A stretch of DNA of 64,000 bases. Source: Adelphocoris suturalis. Lineage: Eukaryota; Arthropoda; Insecta; Hemiptera; Miridae. A model generated the notes under the pieces. That model saw only the letters and a program-made list of their open reading frames with translations, made no database searches and had not been told where the DNA came from. The stretch is from the NCBI GenBank assembly GCA_030762985.1, contig CM061046.1, positions 75,560,785-75,624,784 of the forward strand, read 5' to 3'. Shown in pieces: positions 23,730 through 33,640 of this stretch (the stretch's first letter is position 1; each line of letters starts with the position of its first letter). The position numbers and the translations under genes were made by a program.

Positions 23730-25252
23730 GGACCAGTGACGGAGTAATAGAATTTCGTGGATGGGGGCGGTCCTCTACTGGGAGTCCCCCCCTAAATATT
23801 TTTTGACATTTTCATGTCTTTCATATGGCACATAACAAAAAAATCGTCACGAAAAAAATTGTCCCAAGTGGCCACAACGATGATTATGACCATCAGAAAT
23901 GACGTTGACCATTCATAGGTAAACACATGAAAATGTGCCAATGCGTTGCAGACTCGTATGCAAGCGTTTAAAAATATAAGGAACCCTCATTTGGCATGGT
24001 ATCTGCGATCCTTCCTGATCAACTGAGAGAGATGATTTTAAAAAAGACCTTGAAAAACTAGCAGTTTTATTGGTTATAGACCCACACTTTATATCAGGTA
24101 TGTAAAAATTAACATGAAAAATATTATTATTATTATTTTGCACAATTTTTAGATTGGTAACCAAACATCTATGTACACAAAAAAAAAAAAAAAATAAATA
24201 AATAAATAAAAATAAAATAAAATAAAAAATAAATAAATAAATAAAAAATAATATTAACAAAAAATAAAGTGATTATAGGTACCTAAGTAATTTTTTTTGG
24301 CAAAATCAGATCGAAAAAGGCAGGGAATGAAACATAAAGCGCTGGAGAACTTTAGTCCTCGTGATGTAATATTATTAATAAATTATACACTCATACTGTA
24401 AACACAGGATTAAATAATATTATACTCTTTATTTTTTTCAATTTACTTTAGAAGTAAAAAACCATTTAATAAACACTAACGATGAAATTAAGTGAATAAA
24501 GTACATTTTTGTTTAAAGATGAAAACACAAATAAAATGTTACCTTGAAAAAACATTTTTTGTCTATTACTGGTAAATATAAAACAGTGAATAATTCACTT
24601 CAGTCGAAAAACACTGGTTGCAATTAGTTAAGAAAACACGATTCGTTTCTATCTTCGTCGAAACAGTAGGTAGGTTGATTATGTATTATGGCTACTGACT
24701 ATGTATCGTTACCGTTACCAAAAACGGTAAACGAGAGACAAATACAGTAGGTTCCTACCGTAATTTGTTAAATAAACTGATGAACACAAACTTTTCCCTA
24801 TTAATTAAAATTGTATTCATTAGGTACTTGCTGCCTTGTTTTTTAAAGAACAAAGATGTTATCTTCCATGCTCGTTTCTTGACGGAGCTACACTCATAAA
24901 CTAAAAAAAAACTTTATTTCGCATTTAACATGAAGTTTGGTTTCTACTGCTCTTCTACTATTAAAAGGGCGACGATGGACGACAGCACGACACGGACACA
25001 CACCACCGTTGCCAACCTGTTTTGATGATTTTTCCCTCAAGCACTTCTGGAAATCTCAGAGTTTACCGACGAAAATTCTGACACTACCCACGTAAATCTC
25101 CGATTGATACCCCGTGGCACCTACGCAGTTTGTGGGACTACTAAAATTCAAACGAACAGATTAAGTAAATTGTACGTGACAGATTAGTTTCCTAATCATA
25201 CCAGTTTCCCCACAGTATAAAGTTCCTTCATCTATATACTCATATTATTGTC
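23730..25252. other. Intergenic, no gene recognised
   Basis: Contains a 75-bp A-rich (AAAT)n tract (about 24177-24250) and AT-rich sequence. The open frame 23913-24260 is a product of that tract. The words AACACATGAAAATGTG and GCAGACTCGTATGCAAGC near 23920-23965 recur inverted near 44745-44790. Confidence 0.5.
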
Positions 25253-25506
25253 AACCTACCTAGAATCTTTGATGTTTTTGACCCTGATTTTAGGATTACA
25301 GCAATTATCAGGAATTATAGATAATTTATTAGGTCAGGTAGAGGTACATTAGTTTTGCATATCTTATTAAAATAGTACCTACCTAGAATCTTTGAAGTTT
25401 TTGACCCTGATTATAGGATTACAGCAATTATGCGGAATGTTATTCAGCCAAATTCAGTCTGTAGGTAATAGAATGGAAGATAGTGGAAAATGTGCGTCAC
25501 GGTTAA
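25253..25506 (+). repeat. Second copy of the duplicated segment, ending at the piggyBac-like insertion
   Basis: Matches 23285-23558 with scattered substitutions and ends at GTCACGGTTAA, where the inserted element begins. It resumes at 26303 with TTAAGAAACC. Confidence 0.85.
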
Positions 25507-26302
25507 CACTTTGACTGCCAAGGCAAAAAAGTAGGAACCTCTCCCAGGGCCAAGCACATTTTTTCTTGCCTTTCATTTACTGAATCATTTTTGAGTAATG
25601 TAGTAAAATTATTTTCAAGTTTTGACTTATTTTGATCAAAAATGGCGCGTGACCCAAATAGGGACACGTGGCCTGTAGGGGAGAAACTGGATGCAAATTG
25701 TCAGCAGTGGGCCACGTGTACCACATGTGGGACACACGCAAGATAAGCAAATTTTGGCAGTAGGTAGTAGTAGGTTGGTAGTAGCTCATATCAAAAATCC
25801 AACGAAAGAGATATAAACATGGAATACAATCATCAGAATCGGATATGACATAAAAAGCGATATAAAAACAAACCTTCACCCAAACAAGAAGTTACCTACT
25901 CCTTATTCTCCTTCTCGCACTATCACTTTGCAACCTTGTGTCCACACAACATTTCGTATACTGAAAACGATGGAGGAAAACCAATAATTTGAAGATTTAA
26001 TGCATTCCTCCATGGAGAACACAACTCCATGTAGAAAACCTTCTCTCACTTCGATGTGTTCCATTTTGTCTCAGTTGCTATTAGCATCAAGTTGTTTTGC
26101 CCAGACCAAGCATGTTCCCTGTCACCCCGGACCCAGCCAAGGTCATTTCAAGGTACAACTTGTTGGAAACATTTAGATCACATTGTGATCCTGGCTTGGG
26201 CCAGAGGCTAGAAGAGAAGGTTGACTGTGTCCCACATTGGCACACACGGCCCCCAAAGGAAACTTGTGTGTGACAGATATGTCACACATGGCAGTCAACG
26301 TG
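25507..26302. mobile_element. piggyBac-like non-autonomous element, 796 bp, TTAA target
   Basis: The left end CACTTTGACTGCCA and the reversed right end CACGTTGACTGCCA are 14-bp inverted repeats with one mismatch. TTAA flanks both sides (25503-25506, 26303-26306). TTAA duplication with C-rich ends containing TTGACTGCC is the piggyBac hallmark. The duplicated segment at 23555-23558 shows the same site without the insertion. The internal minus-strand frame (25577-25879) does not resemble a DDE transposase. Confidence 0.85.
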
Positions 26303-26306
26303 TTAA

Positions 26307-26488
26307 GAAACCCTGGGAGAGGATCGTGAAATTTTACCTTCGAGCGACGTCGGACGCAGTGGAAGGGGTCGCGGGAGGCGGCGGGAGGTGGAGCGCCGCT
26401 CTGGCCCGAGCCGGCAGTTCGCCGAGCGCTGCGATGACGCGCCGAGTTCGCCGATCTTCGAAATGGTGCGCGACGACGATCAGCTAAG
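26307..26488 (+). promoter_or_regulatory. Bestrophin 5' leader/promoter-proximal region with two uORFs
   Basis: A GC- and CpG-rich stretch, unlike its AT-rich surroundings, precedes the bestrophin ATG. Two upstream ATGs are visible. One at 26434 opens an 18-codon frame (MTRRVRRSSKWCATTIS and stop) ending one base before the main ATG. A second at 26463 opens 9 codons and stops at 26490-26492, overlapping the main ATG. No TATA box was identified. Transcription start is unknown, so the uORFs are conditional on the RNA including them. Confidence 0.55.
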
Positions 26489-26667
26489 ATGACGGTGAGC
26501 TACCAATATGAAGTGGCTTCCTCGACGAGCGGGGGCTTCACGCGCCTTCTCTTCATGTGGAGGGGCTCCCTGTACAAGCTCATTTACAGGGAGTTGTTCC
26601 TCTTTCTCCTCGCCTTCGGCACTCTCAGCGCCCTGTACAGGAACGTCTTCAGCCCTGAGCAAAGAAG
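26489..26667 (+). CDS. Bestrophin, first coding exon
   Basis: Bestrophins are calcium-activated chloride channels of the plasma membrane that assemble as pentamers. The exon encodes MTVSYQYEVASSTSGGFTRL followed by LFMWRGSLYKLIYRELFLFL and a YRNVFSPEQRR end. M-T-V-x-Y...E-V-A...R-W-R-G-S-x-Y-K-L-x-x-R-E-L is the nearly invariant N-terminus of the family, leading into the first membrane helix. Splice donor AAG|GTAAGG follows (exon ends 26667, phase 2). An exon boundary near this position is usual. The remaining exons were not found in the window; the following sequence is transposon-filled intron. The start is the ATG beginning the conserved MTV. Confidence 0.92.
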
Positions 26668-26741
26668 GTAAGGCGATTTCCACATTACACCTTCCCCAGC
26701 GTCCTGAAAGTCTACATGGAAGTTACACTAATTAGTTCGCT

Positions 26742-26798
26742 GACCAGGGGCCAATTTAATAAAACTACAATTTTAATTACACTTGTAATTTTACAAGT
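26742..26798 (+). mobile_element. Fragment of the TIR element family seen at 42.6-44.5 kb
   Basis: GACCAGGGGCCAATTTAATA followed by ACAAGT-rich sequence resembles the start of the element at 42631 (GACCAGGGGCCTATTTCATG). It lies in the bestrophin intron. Confidence 0.45.
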
Positions 26799-27547
26799 AG
26801 ATAGATAGATAGATAGATAAATGATTTATTGACATCACAGAAATAAAATGAAAATAATACACTTCATAATATATAGGAAATTAAACACACCATTATTTAT
26901 ATTAGTGTTGTCAACTTATTGTCGGCGATGGGCAAGCCCGTGCTGCCGACAAGAGTCGGAACTCAGCTCAAAAGCAGTAGGTACAACAAAGGGCAATTCC
27001 TCAAAATACAGGAAAAAAAAGAAAAAAAAAAAGAAGAAAATATTTCTATAAAAACTAAAGTAGTAACATTATTGGAATGCAACATGGAACCAGGTTATTT
27101 TGTTACATAGGTACTAGCCATAATATTTTCTAAGGGGATGTAACCAACTGAAATCAACCAAGAGTATACAAGCTTTTTGTACCCATCTCGGTTACTGTTG
27201 AAAGGTGATTTCAGAACTCTAGGTAAAGATTTGTGCACTACATGTATTAAATAGCGAGGGTTTTTTGTAAACAGAGTTGTTTTTGTACGAGGGTTTGTAA
27301 CATTACCATCCAATCGAAATCTTGTTGGGTATGCGTGTCCTGTTTCAGCAGAAATTATTTCAGGATGTTTATAATAATATAGTAACAGGTTTTTGACGAA
27401 CAACTGCCTAATTGAGAAGTTTTTGCTTAAATTGAATACTTCCACCGAACTGAATGTTTTGGGCTTTTTTAAGCATACCTTCAATATACATTTCTGTAAT
27501 GTAGTCAGAGGTACAAGTTTACAGGCTACAGGTACTATATAACACAC
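26799..27547 (-). pseudogene. LINE ORF2 C-terminal fragment with 3' UTR and (TATC)n tail
   Basis: On the minus strand the frame 27547-27095 reads PLTTLQKCILKVCLKKPKTF, later LYYYKHPEII, YPTRFRLDG and SVGYIPLEN. The LQKxIL...F...LLYYYKHP...TR pattern is the region after the reverse transcriptase of CR1/Jockey-type LINEs. The 3' UTR follows leftward and ends CAATAAATCATTTATCTATC with (TATC)n at about 26799-26818. A microsatellite tail instead of poly(A) is typical of several LINE clades. No reverse transcriptase core is present. It sits antisense in the bestrophin intron. Confidence 0.65.
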
Positions 27548-27791
27548 AGTGCAGAATTACAGGTGTTTCATAAAACTAATAGTGCACTTGTAACAAGAAT
27601 GACAATTTACAGGCAGATTTAACAGGAGAGGTTAAATTTCTGTTATCAAGTCTTATTTCGAGGTTGTTAGGTAGGTACCAACTTGTTGCAGTCGAGTCGA
27701 GGTTTGGGGTCTTTTCTGTTATATCCCCGCATTTAAAAACTTTTTTTCTATAGAACGGGGATTGATCGGATTGATGATCCCCAATCATTTT

Positions 27792-28356
27792 AGCGAATTT
27801 TTGAAGAAAATTAAGCTATTGCTCTCGCCTCAAAATTTGTAGAATGTGAATTTTTGAAAAAAAAAAAAAAAAAAAGCAGAAATCCGTTTCAGGCTATTCT
27901 GAATCATATTCTGAAGTTTAACGCATTTTTTTATGTATGTATATATGTATGTGTCATTCCAGACGATAACTGTCCGTAGAATTGTGCTAGAAACTTCAAA
28001 CAAATTTTAAAATGTTAAGGACACAAAACGAAAGTTCAAGTTCGTTGGCCAGCATGATCGGATTACATCTTCGGGTTGAAATTTGGAAAAAAGTAGTAAA
28101 AAATTTCAAAATAGCCTGTTTTTTGCGATTTGTTGTGCGAAATAATTTTTTCAGCATACTAACATGTGGTATATTCGGAATCAGCGTAAAATTTCCTATA
28201 AGAATATGTATCAAGTTTTCAAAAAGTTCAAAGTTGAAATATCAGTCAAAAATCGAAATAATGCCGTTCGCTAGTTGTAAAAATCGGTCAATAGCGACTG
28301 AAATGTCGAAGATTTCTTCAAAAATTCGCTCATGGGGTCATGCTGCATGACTGGAC
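27792..28356 (+). mobile_element. HINE-like (Helentron-type) element copy 1
   Basis: The 5' end AGCGAATTTTTGAAGAAAAT is preceded by TTTT. The inner 3' inverted repeat is CTTCAAAAATTCGCT. It then has a terminal hairpin GTCATGCTGCATGAC (28337-28351) and the end TGGAC followed by T-rich DNA. The centre has a short TATG/TATA microsatellite. Asymmetric terminal repeats, a central microsatellite, a 3' hairpin and T-rich targets without clear duplication are what is described for Helentron-derived HINE/DINE elements. The open frame 28012-28350 (+) and its mirror 27996-28214 (-) recur in all copies and are not taken as genes. Confidence 0.65.
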
Positions 28357-28539
28357 TTTTTATCGTAAACTAGCGTAGTTTTCTTGATCGCTTCTTTCGC
28401 TCGGTGTGGGACGTGAAGATGAGCAATCGGTAGAATGATAGGAAACGGTAGATCACTGACGAAGGATGATGCGGGTGATTTAATACTTTAGTACCTCCAT
28501 CCGTCCCTCAGGTTTGCCTACACGCAGTTATGGCCAAAA

Positions 28540-28668
28540 TCTTATCGTCGAATACGAATACGATTGTAATCGCGATAATTATTAGTTGATTCTGAGTCAA
28601 CTGTGATTATATTCGTATTCGTGTAATTGTATTCGTCTGTCGGCGATTACACAAATACAACCCATAAA
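28540..28668. repeat. Inverted partner of 30462-30590
   Basis: CGAATACGATTGTAATCGCG, GATTCTGAGTCAACTG and TGTATTCGTCTGTC recur in reverse complement at 30462-30590. Both copies are themselves partly palindromic and both lie next to HINE-like or inverted-repeat ends. Confidence 0.7.
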
Positions 28669-28670
28669 AA

Positions 28671-28936
28671 GTCCAGTCATGCAGCATGACCCCATGAGCG
28701 AATTTTTGAAGGAATCTTCGACATTTCAGTCGCTATTGACGGCCGAGCGGAGCGAGGCCTTTAGGTCTGCGTGCTAGTACGTACATAAATAGAACTTCTT
28801 CATAATTTCATGGCTGATATTTTCTAAGCAACAGTCAGCATTAAAGCTACATCAAGTCCTAAGACAGTTGAGCGTAAAACAGCAAAGAGAGCGACCGATA
28901 TTTCACAAAGTAAACTCATCAGTTGTGATTACTTTT
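28671..28936 (-). mobile_element. HINE-like element, 3' half only, reverse orientation
   Basis: Begins (as the reversed 3' end) GTCCAGTCATGCAGCATGAC then CCCATGAGCGAATTTTTGAAG. It continues into sequence matching, in reverse, the distal part of copy 4 (about 32941-33115: TGATGAGTTTACT, GAGCGACCGA). It directly abuts copy 2, forming a head-to-head pair. A GGCCGAGCGGAGCGAGGCC hairpin at 28741-28759 interrupts it and is absent from copy 4. Confidence 0.6.
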
Positions 28937-29525
28937 AGCGAATTTTTGAAGAAAATTAAGCTATTGCTCTCGCCTTAAAATTTGTAGAATGTGAATTTTT
29001 GAAAAACAATTATGCAGAAATCCGTTTCAGGCTATTCTGAATCATATTCTGAAGTGTAACGCATTTTTTGATGTATGTATGTTTGTATGTATGTATGTAT
29101 GTATATATGTATGTATGTATATATGTACGTATATATGTATGTGTCATTCCAGACGATAACTGTCCGTAGAATTGTGCTAGAAACTTCAAACAAATTTTAA
29201 AATGTTAAGGGCACAAAACGAAAGTTCAAGTTCGTTGGCCAGCTTGATCGGATTACATCTTCGGGTTGAAATTTTCAAAAATGTAGTAAAAAATATCAAA
29301 ATAGCCTGTTTTTTGCGATTTGTCGTGCGAAATAATTTTTTCAGCATACTAACATGTGGTATATTCGGAATCAGCGTAAAATTTCCTATAAGAATATGTA
29401 TCAAGTTTTCAAAAATCTCAAAGTTGAAAAATCAGTCAAAAATCGAAATAATGCCGTTCGCTGGTTGTAAAAATCGGTAATATTCTTCAAAAATTCGCTC
29501 ATGGGGTCATGCTGCATGACTGGAC
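28937..29525 (+). mobile_element. HINE-like element copy 2
   Basis: Same ends as copy 1, with a longer TATG/TATA microsatellite (about 29073-29140) and a shorter region before the inner 3' repeat. It ends TGCATGACTGGAC at 29525, followed by a T tract. Confidence 0.7.
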
Positions 29526-29552
29526 TTTTTTCTTTCTTTTTTTTTTTTTTTT

Positions 29553-30226
29553 TAACAAGCATCTACTACCTACGTTTCAAACAGCATTGTTGTAGGGTTG
29601 GTTATACATGGATACTTCCATAAGAGTAGTTCAATCTGAATTTGGACAATGTTTCATGCAAATATTACCGATTTTTACAACTAGCGAACGGCATTATTTC
29701 GATTTTTGACCGATTTTTACAACTAGCGAACGGCATTATTTCGATTTTTGACTGATTTTTCAACTTTGAAATTTTTGAAAACTTGATACATATTCTTATA
29801 GGAAATTTTACGCTGATTCCGAATATACCACATGTTAGTATGCAGAAAAAATTATTTCGCACAACAAATCGCAAAAAACAGGCTATTTTGAAATTTTTGA
29901 CTACTTTTTTGAAAATTTCAACCCGAAGATGTAATCCGATCATGCTGGCCAACGAACTTGAACTTTCGTTTTGTGTCCTTAACATTTTAAAATTTGTTTG
30001 AAGTTTCTAGCACAATTCTACGGACAGTTATCGTCTGGAATGACACATACATATATGCATACATATATACATACATATATACATACATACATAAAAAAAT
30101 GCGTTAAACTTCAGAATATGATTCAGAATAGCCTGAAACGGATTTCTGCATAAAATGTTTTCAAAAATTCACATTCTACAAATTTTGAGGCGAGAGCAAT
30201 AGCTTAATTTTCTTCAAAAATTCGCT
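29553..30226 (-). mobile_element. HINE-like element copy 3, reverse, 3'-truncated
   Basis: Reverse-complement copy ending (its 5' end) AATTCGCT at 30226. It contains an internal 40-bp direct duplication (ACCGATTTTTACAACTAGCG twice, 29666-29735). Beyond it lies the stretch shared with copy 4 (ATGAAACATTGTCCAAATTC in reverse). The terminal hairpin is missing; it ends in a T tract abutting copy 2. Confidence 0.65.
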
Positions 30227-30230
30227 ATAA

Positions 30231-30458
30231 TGCGTCACGGTCATCGATTTCAATAGGGCGACCCTCCTATAATATGCGAAGCCTTGCTAATATTGCCTAG
30301 CTTCAGAGGGACGTCCTTAAAGCGAATTCTACGATTGGAGCCCAGCCTATTTGTCAAAAATCTATTTTATTAGGACGTCCCTCTGAAGCTAGGTAATATT
30401 AGCAAGGCTTCGCATATTATAGGAGGGACGCCCTATTGGAATTGATGACCGTGACGCA
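30231..30458. repeat. Inverted repeat, about 88-bp arms, 50-bp loop
   Basis: Left arm 30231-30319 (TGCGTCACGGTCATCGATTT...GAGGGACGTCCTTA) is complementary to 30371-30458 (TAGGACGTCCCTCTGAAGCT...GATGACCGTGACGCA) with few mismatches. It could be a foldback MITE; it starts a few bases from the 5' end of HINE copy 3. Confidence 0.8.
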
Positions 30459-30461
30459 TTT

Positions 30462-30590
30462 TTATGGGTTGTATTCGTGTAATCGCGGACAGACGAATAC
30501 GAGTATAATTGCAGTTGACTCAGAATCAACGAATAGGTAATTATCGCGATTACAATCGTATTCGTACTCGACGGTAAGATTATGCCCAAC
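30462..30590. repeat. Inverted partner of 28540-28668
   Basis: Reverse complement of the upstream copy (GGGTTGTATTCGTGTAATCG, GACTCAGAATCAAC). The two copies bracket the HINE-like cluster 28671-30226. Confidence 0.7.
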
Positions 30591-30689
30591 ACTGCCCACA
30601 CGGACGGGGATTTACCTACTTAATAGATACATATTTTATTTATTCATTTTTTTATTTTATTTATTTATATTTTTTTAAGGGGGAAATTC

Positions 30690-31013
30690 ATTTACGAATA
30701 CCAACAGGTTATGACAGATTCGGACTGGGAAGATGTCCCTGATCATACCGTCTAAAAACCACCCGTTTGTGTCCCTGAAAGCAGCGGGATGAGTGGTAAC
30801 TGGGACAAAGTCGTGAACAGTGAGGAAACTCTTTTTCAGAGTTTGCTGTTTGCTGACAACAGCCAAATTTCGCTGGAAGAAGACAACGCTGATGCCATTT
30901 CGGTTGACGATGCTTCAGAGCAGAGCTTTGGAGGTGGAGATGTTGATGAGGATCTCAATTTTCTAGAAATACAGAAAGTTGTGCCTACTGGAAGTCTGTT
31001 GGAGAGGACATAA
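30690..31013 (+). other. Unrecognised acidic open-frame fragment
   Basis: The frame reads DSDWEDVPDHTV, a stop, then from 30789 MSGNWDKVVNSEETLFQSLL with a D/E-rich continuation (EEDNADAISVDDASE). Amino-acid composition looks protein-like, but I cannot assign a family. It may be a decayed transposase N-terminus or host pseudogene lying in or beyond the bestrophin intron. The stop and lack of splice signals argue against a working gene. Confidence 0.3.
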
Positions 31014-31190
31014 CTAGAGATCATGACTGGTGAACTCAAGACAAATCAAGATTACAACAGCAACTTTAAAGAACAACCCTGTGATGAAGAACAGGAAGTG
31101 GCCATGACCCTGTGATGAAGAACAAGTAGCATGTGACCCAGACTGTGAGGCTGATGAGAATGAGGGCCGGAACGTACCTTCTACCAGCAA

Positions 31191-31830
31191 AGTGGCCCAT
31201 AGACGATCAATATTATTGTGCAATATCCCTGGGATGTACAATAAAACTGATCGTGTGTAGACGACATTGAAAGGTTGTGCAATATATTGAGTGAAATTCA
31301 AATCCGTGAAAATGTATTGTGCAAACGGGAAAGAATTGTGCCGTCTGTAGGCAACATTGCGCAATATCCCGTCAGTCTGTCTCATCTAGTAGTGGTGAAC
31401 TGAAAAAAAAACTGAAAATCATTTGGTTCAGCAACTCTCAGTTCATTCAGTAATGTTTCGTGGGTGTGTTTCTCGCTGTCAGTGAACCACTGTTTGGCCC
31501 ATTTTCTCCCTTTTCGCGAGCTCTGTTCTTTTTTTCTCTTCTTTGCACTTACCGCTACAGCAATAGCAACAGCACACAACTCAGTTTCACTCAACATCTT
31601 CACCGAATGAAGTTCTGGCGAGGACTGTTTGCACAACCTGTTGCCAAGCAAATTGTTCGTCTGTGCTCGTGATTGTGCCAAATATTGTACAACCGTCAAT
31701 ATCACCCCCTCACGATTCAATTTATTGCACAAACCAACTTATTGTACAATAATATTGAGCGTCTGTGGGCGGCCGTCAAAGTATTGTTCAATCCAAATTG
31801 CACAATAATATTGATCATCTATGGGCCGCT
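31191..31830. mobile_element. MITE-like element with 34-bp inverted ends, 640 bp
   Basis: Left end AGTGGCCCATAGACGATCAA and reversed right end AGCGGCCCATAGATGATCAA continue as inverted repeats for about 34 bp (to TATTATTGTGCAAT). Related sub-repeats (GTGCAATAT, CGTCTGTGGGC) recur inside. No clear target duplication was found. The open frames 31382-31732 (-) and 31460-31672 (+) are not recognisable proteins. Confidence 0.65.
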
Positions 31831-32254
31831 TAACTGTATTTATGAGCGAAGTCAAATTCGTAAAAGGAAAACAGCCCTCAAATCCCATGAGTGATTTTGA
31901 TATGACTGCAGTTTGGCGTAGGGACAAAGCCCCGATGTCCATTTATTTGGACATTTCGCAGTTTTAATCAGAAATATATTTTATTCAAAATGTTCACATT
32001 TTCGTCTTACTTAAACCCTCAACACCCCAGAAAAACGGGAAAAAATTGGTAAATGTTGTTTATGCATACGTTCAGGATGTAGTCTGTGGAGGATAAATAA
32101 TGAAATCTGGAAATGGATGACTATTGTAAACGTGTTCTACCCTCTCTGAAACGCAAAGAAACGCTGCAAATTATTGCATAATGGTTTATTATTTCTGAAT
32201 CAGACAGCCAGCTATAGTAACCAGCATGCTCCGGGGCTTTCGCCAGTCTCTTTT

Positions 32255-32432
32255 AGCGAATTTTTGAAGAAAATTAAGCTATTGCTCTCGCCTCAAAATT
32301 TGTAGAATGTGAATTTTTGAAAAAAATTTATGCAGAAATCCGTTTCAGACTATTCTGAATCATATTCTGAAGTTTAACGCATTTTTTTAATGTATGTATG
32401 TATGTATGTATGTATGTATATATGTATGTATG

Positions 32433-32465
<33 letters not shown>

Positions 32466-32908
32466 GTCATTCCAGACGATAACTGTCCGTAGAATTGTGC
32501 TAGAAACTTCAAACAAATTTTAAAATGTTAAGGACACAAAACGAAAGTTCAAGTTCGTTGGCCAGCATGATCGGATTACATCTTCGGGTTGAAATTTTCA
32601 AAAATGTAGTCAAAAATTTCAAAATAGCCTGTTTTTTCCGATTTGTTGTGCGAAATCATTTTTTCAGCATACTAACATGTGGTATATTCGGAATCAGCGT
32701 AAAATTTCCTATAAGAATATGTATTAAGTTTTCAAAAATTTCAAAGTTGAAAAATCAGTAAAAATCGAAATAATGCCGTTCGCTAGTTGTAAAAATCGGT
32801 AATATTTGCATGAAACATTGTCCAAATTCAGATTGAACTACTCTTATGGAAGTATCCCTGTATAACCAATCCTATAACCATGCTGTTTAAAACGTAGGTA
32901 GTAGGTGC

Positions 32909-32944
<36 letters not shown>

Positions 32945-33168
32945 TCACAATTGATGAGTTTACTCTGTGAAATATTCCGTCCTCCGATTCTCTCGGTCGC
33001 TCTCTTTAATGTTTTACGCTCAGCTGTTTTAGGACTTGAATTAATAATTTGATTCCATGTTTGTCTATCAAAATCATAAACTAAAATTTCTCTACACGAT
33101 CAATAGCGGCTGAAATGTCGAAGATTTCTTCAAAAATTCGCTCATGGGGTCATGCTGCATGACTGGAC
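32255..33168 (+). mobile_element. HINE-like element copy 4 (longest, 914 bp)
   Basis: 5' end AGCGAATTTTTGAAG at 32255, (TATG)n microsatellite (about 32391-32465), an A tract (about 32913-32940), inner repeat CTTCAAAAATTCGCT and hairpin GTCATGCTGCATGAC (33149-33163), ending TGGAC at 33168. Flanks GCCAGTCTCTTTT and CTTTTCTAGTATCC rejoin as an uninterrupted site in the inverted related repeat at 46973-46996 (GATACTAGAAAAGAGACTGG). Confidence 0.75.
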
Positions 33169-33171
33169 TTT

Positions 33172-33510
33172 TCTAGTATCCACCTTTGTTCTTCATCTCA
33201 CTCCACCCCCCGCTCACGCCCCTCACCACCCACCGTGACCCCCTGCCAAGCGTGCGCGCGTGCGTAAGTCTAACACTCAAAGCCTCGAAAAAGACACTTT
33301 TTCGCCCGTTTTTGGCCCATAGCATCTATGCGAGTAAAGCGATCGAGATGGTTAAACGTTAGGACCAACTAGACCCCAAATGGAGTCTATGTGCGAAAGA
33401 ACGGGTTTTTTAAGTCAATTCTTAGGCCTTTTATGGCCCGGACGGCGGACGGCGGACGGATATTTCAAATTTGGATTCTACGCACCTTGAAACGTATAGT
33501 GACAAAGTTT

Positions 33511-33545
<35 letters not shown>

Positions 33546-33640
33546 TAAAAATGTTTTGCTATACGATCACATAGGCTTATTATTGGAAATAATAAACCAA
33601 AAATGCATCCCCACCCCCAGTGCCGCCGTGCCGACGGCTA
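33172..33640 (+). repeat. Dispersed repeat, about 430 bp, with 30-bp G run (copy 1)
   Basis: Starts around TAGTATCCACC and includes CACCGTGACCCCCTGCCAAG, TCGAAAAAGACACTTTTTCG, GACGGCGGACGGCGGACGGA and AAAGTTTGAGGG. A run of about 30 G (33513-33542) follows, then CACATAGGCTTATTATTGGA. Other copies: 43150-43545 (+) and 46575-46965 (-). The G run is short (7 G) in both other copies, so it has expanded here. The open frame 33391-33672 lies in the repeat and is not a gene. Confidence 0.8.

Noticed and set aside
25577..25879. Minus-strand frame in the piggyBac-like element as transposase
   Set aside because: Too short and without the DDE or cysteine-rich motifs of piggyBac transposases.
27996..30001. 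Conserved 70-110-codon frames (LRTQNESSSSLASMIGLHLR and its mirror) in all HINE-like copies
   Set aside because: Both strands are open and the frames follow the recent duplication of the element; no domain, and truncated differently in each copy.
31382..31732. 116-codon minus-strand frame as a gene
   Set aside because: Lies wholly inside a MITE-like element, with low-complexity K/R stretches and no recognisable motif.
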